NCBI GenBank assembly: GCA_050290865.1
Contig: JBNKIW010000003.1
Location: 124,001-188,000, forward strand
DNA: 64,000 nucleotides
Direction: 5' to 3'
DNA from: JARRLC01 sp050290865
Lineage (GTDB): Bacteria > Pseudomonadota > Alphaproteobacteria > Rhizobiales > Rhodomicrobiaceae
Every line of letters begins with the position of its first letter. The stretch's first letter is position 1. A program made the position numbers and the translations under genes. Below the pieces are notes generated by a model. It saw nothing but the letters and a program-made list of their open reading frames with translations, had not been told where the DNA came from and did no database searches. Below are positions 61,983 to 64,000 of this stretch, in pieces.

Positions 61983-62447
61983 ATGCCGGACGAATGCGAA
62001 GCACGGATGGCGGGTCTCGGCCTGAGCCTTCCCGAGGCGCCCGGGGCGGTCGCCAATTACGTTCCGTTTCACCTCCACAACGGCCTGCTGTTCATCTCCG
62101 GGCAGTTGCCGCGCCTCGATGGGGGCGAGGTGCTGACCGGCAGGCTGGACGACAGGCTGACGGTGGAGGACGGGCGGAAGGCCGCGCAGGTCGCGTGCCT
62201 CAACATCCTCGCCCAGGCGAAGGCGGCGCTCGGCTCGCTGGACCGCGTCACGCAGGCGCTGCGGCTAACCGGCTATGTGAACGCGACGCCCGGTTTCACC
62301 GATCATCCGCTGGTCATCAACGGCGCATCCGATCTGCTGGTAGCCGTGCTCGGCGAGCGCGGGCGGCACACGCGCGCCGCCGTCGGCGTGGCCAGCCTGC
62401 CCGCGGATGCCGCGGTCGAGATCGATGCGATTTTCGCGGCGGGGTGA
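61983..62447 (+). CDS. RidA family protein (reactive imine deaminase)
   Basis: A 154-residue YjgF/YER057c/UK114 protein. The fold core (FHLHNGLLFISGQLPRLDGG, then AAQVACLNILAQAKAALGSLDRVTQALRLTGYV) and the C-terminal R-x-AVGVASLP-A-A-VEI motif with the substrate-binding Arg are present. RidA hydrolyses reactive 2-aminoacrylate-type imines. An AAGGAGG ribosome binding site precedes the ATG. Confidence 0.9.
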   Translation: MPDECEARMAGLGLSLPEAPGAVANYVPFHLHNGLLFISGQLPRLDGGEVLTGRLDDRLTVEDGRKAAQVACLNILAQAKAALGSLDRVTQALRLTGYVNATPGFTDHPLVINGASDLLVAVLGERGRHTRAAVGVASLPADAAVEIDAIFAAG

Positions 62448-62475
62448 GTGACTTCCGGCACCGGCGGGATGAGTA

Positions 62476-63648
62476 ATGGGTGGGGTTGAGACCATCGCCG
62501 TCGGCGTGCAGGACGCCATCGCCAGCGTCGCGCCCGCAGACTGGGACACCTGCGCCAATCCCGATCCGGCGCGGTACGATCCGTTCCTGTCGCATGGCTT
62601 TCTCGCCGCGCTGGAGACGAGCGGCTGCGCCACGGCGCGTGCCGGATGGCTGCCGCAGCATCTCGTCGCGAAGGATGGGGATGGCCGCGTCGTCGGCGTC
62701 ATGCCCCTCTATCTCAAGGCGCACAGCCACGGCGAATATGTCTTCGACCATGGCTGGGGGGACGCTTTCGAACGCGCGGGCGGGCGGTATTATCCCAAGC
62801 TTCAGGCGGCCGTGCCCTTCACGCCGGTGACGGGGCGGCGGCTGCTCGTGCCGGACACGCCCGCAGCGGAGCGCGTCGAAGCGGCGCTCATGGGCGCGGC
62901 ACTGGAATTGGTCCGCCTCCACGATGCCTCTTCGCTGCACGTGACATTTCTCACCGAAGGCGAATGGCGGCGGCACGGCGCGGCCGGACTTCTCCAGCGC
63001 ACCGATCAGCAGTTCCAGTGGCTCAACGCCGGTTACGCCAGCTTCGACGATTTTCTCCAGGCGCTCGCCTCGCGCAAACGCAAGGCGCTGCGGAAGGAGC
63101 GCGCGCAGGCCCTTGCGGCGGGCGTCACCATCGAGCGCGTGCAGGGCCGCGACATGACCGAGGCGCATTGGGACGCCTTCTTCGGCTTTTATCAGGACAC
63201 CGGCGGGCGCAAATGGGGCACACCCTATCTCAACCGCGAATTCTTCAGCATCGTCGGCGCCGCGATGCCCGAGCGCATCCTCCTCATCCTTTGCCGCCGG
63301 GCCGGGCGCATGATCGCGGGCGCGCTGAATTTCATCGGCGGTGAGGCGCTTTACGGGCGCTATTGGGGCGCGGTCGAGCACCACCCCTTCCTGCATTTCG
63401 AGGCGTGCTATTATCAGGCCCTCGAATACGCCATCGAGCACGGCCTCGGGCGGGTCGAAGCGGGCGCGCAGGGCGAACACAAGCTCGCGCGCGGCTATCT
63501 GCCTCGGGCGACCTACAGCCTGCATTATCTGGCGCATCCCGGCCTGCGCAATGCGGTCGCCAGCTATCTGCGGCGCGAGCGGCGGGCCGTCGCCGAGGAG
63601 GCGCGCGCTCTGAACGATCTGGCGCCTTTCAAGAAAGCGGGCGGCTGA
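62476..63648 (+). CDS. GNAT/FemAB-like acyltransferase (COG3146)
   Basis: A 390-residue COG3146 (DUF482) protein, a predicted N-acyltransferase with two GNAT-like folds. Conserved blocks are WDTCANPDPARYDPFLSHGFLAALE near the start, EYVFDHGWGDAFERAGG, RKRKALRKERAQALAAG, and GAQGEHKLARGYLPRATYSLHYL. The acceptor is unknown; a role in cell-envelope or fatty-acid acylation has been suggested for the family. It begins 28 bp after the RidA gene. Confidence 0.88.
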   Translation: MGGVETIAVGVQDAIASVAPADWDTCANPDPARYDPFLSHGFLAALETSGCATARAGWLPQHLVAKDGDGRVVGVMPLYLKAHSHGEYVFDHGWGDAFERAGGRYYPKLQAAVPFTPVTGRRLLVPDTPAAERVEAALMGAALELVRLHDASSLHVTFLTEGEWRRHGAAGLLQRTDQQFQWLNAGYASFDDFLQALASRKRKALRKERAQALAAGVTIERVQGRDMTEAHWDAFFGFYQDTGGRKWGTPYLNREFFSIVGAAMPERILLILCRRAGRMIAGALNFIGGEALYGRYWGAVEHHPFLHFEACYYQALEYAIEHGLGRVEAGAQGEHKLARGYLPRATYSLHYLAHPGLRNAVASYLRRERRAVAEEARALNDLAPFKKAGG

Positions 63649-63773
63649 ACGGCAGGCCCTCTCTCAACAGCTTTCGCGCGTGAAACACTATCTCGTCCAA
63701 TTTCACGCAAGGTTCGCGCCGTCCTATGGCGGAAGCGCGGTACGATTCTCCCGCCGCAGGAATGAGGATACCC

Positions 63774-64000
63774 ATGCGACGCGAACGCTTTTCTCGCATC
63801 CGCCTGATCGCCGCTTTCTGTTTCGCCCTTGCCGCACTGGCTGGGGCTGCCTATTCGCAGGCCGTCCAGGCGCCCACGCTGGGGCTTGAACTCAACAAGC
63901 TGATACCGGCGGAGAACGGCTGCCGGATGCTGATGGTCGTCGACAACCGCAGCGGAGGCGCGCTGTCGGTCATCAAGCTGGACCTCGTCTTCTTCCAGCC
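63774..64000 (+). CDS. Exported hypothetical protein (3' truncated by window end)
   Basis: The open frame runs from ATG 63774 off the window edge; 75 residues are visible. An N-terminal signal peptide (MRRERFSRIRLIAAFCFALAALAGAAYS) is followed by LGLELNKLIPAENGCRMLMVVDNRSG, which resembles periplasmic proteins that sit upstream of MotA/TolQ/ExbB genes in alphaproteobacteria. A GAGGATACCC ribosome binding site precedes the start. Function unknown. Confidence 0.75.
   Translation, partial: MRRERFSRIRLIAAFCFALAALAGAAYSQAVQAPTLGLELNKLIPAENGCRMLMVVDNRSGGALSVIKLDLVFFQ

Noticed and set aside
1..64000. CRISPR array, intact insertion sequence, prophage or conjugative element
   Set aside because: No regularly spaced repeats, no transposase, integrase or structural phage genes were seen on either strand.

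Overview
The window is a high-GC (roughly two thirds G+C by eye) chromosomal segment of an alphaproteobacterium, most likely of the order Hyphomicrobiales (Rhizobiales). The evidence is a set of lineage-typical genes and gene orders: hisS-hisZ-hisG with short-form HisG, a TrcR (DUF1013) gene next to a quinone oxidoreductase and a DUF1192 gene, an EipA (DUF1134) homologue, htpX-rsmB-heparinase II/III, a TIGR02301 gene beside a NUDIX gene, long-form RibA with a degenerate RibB-like N-terminus, bactofilin and MeaB. The genus cannot be fixed from the sequence. There is no rRNA operon, CRISPR array, intact insertion sequence, integrase or recognisable prophage.

Layout. 1-1.7 kb: the end of an ATP-grasp/alpha-E two-gene peptide-ligase-like locus. 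2.1-6.3 kb: beta-ketoadipyl-CoA-type thiolase, a small ORF, cytochrome b561 with a RibD-type reductase, and divergent ribA. 6.4-14.1 kb: five consecutive plus-strand envelope genes, namely a Tat-exported glucan protein OpgG/D, an unusually large EipA, a polyprenyl-phosphate GT2, a ChbG/NaxD-type deacetylase and a YfhO-type GT-C membrane protein. 14.3-19.2 kb: HisE-like pyrophosphatase, NUDIX, a membrane protein, oligoendopeptidase F and a UbiB/ABC1 kinase. 19.2-30.4 kb, minus strand: heparinase-like protein, RsmB, HtpX, a 1175-residue symporter/histidine-kinase/receiver hybrid, pnp and a TIGR01244 protein. A palindromic element of about 78 bp lies between pnp and the kinase.

30.6-36.5 kb: an orphan branched-chain-amino-acid-type binding protein with its own promoter and terminator, two degenerate back-to-back tRNA-like genes, an SPFH protein, a small membrane protein, an 808-bp non-coding gap, bactofilin and a 1-Cys peroxiredoxin. 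36.7-46.7 kb: a giant AsmA/YhdP-like protein, an Mpo1-like protein, an ABC-F ATPase, MeaB and a P-type cation ATPase with an atypical membrane motif. 47-53 kb: DUF1192, quinone oxidoreductase, trcR and hisG/hisZ/hisS. 53.5-64 kb: DUF465, a RimB-RimK fusion, a bioNY locus without bioM, a LysE exporter, TIGR02301/NUDIX, TerB-SDR-glutamine amidotransferase, RidA, a COG3146 acyltransferase, and the start of an exported protein cut by the window end.

Most of the window is housekeeping or lineage-typical accessory content. The best candidate for an under-described system is 9.7-14.1 kb: a predicted three-step pathway that makes a polyprenyl-phosphate N-acetylsugar, deacetylates it on the lipid carrier, and transfers the amino sugar to an envelope acceptor by a YfhO-class transferase. 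Other points of interest are the tRNA pair, a low-GC stretch inside hisS, the RimB-RimK fusion, and the missing bioM.
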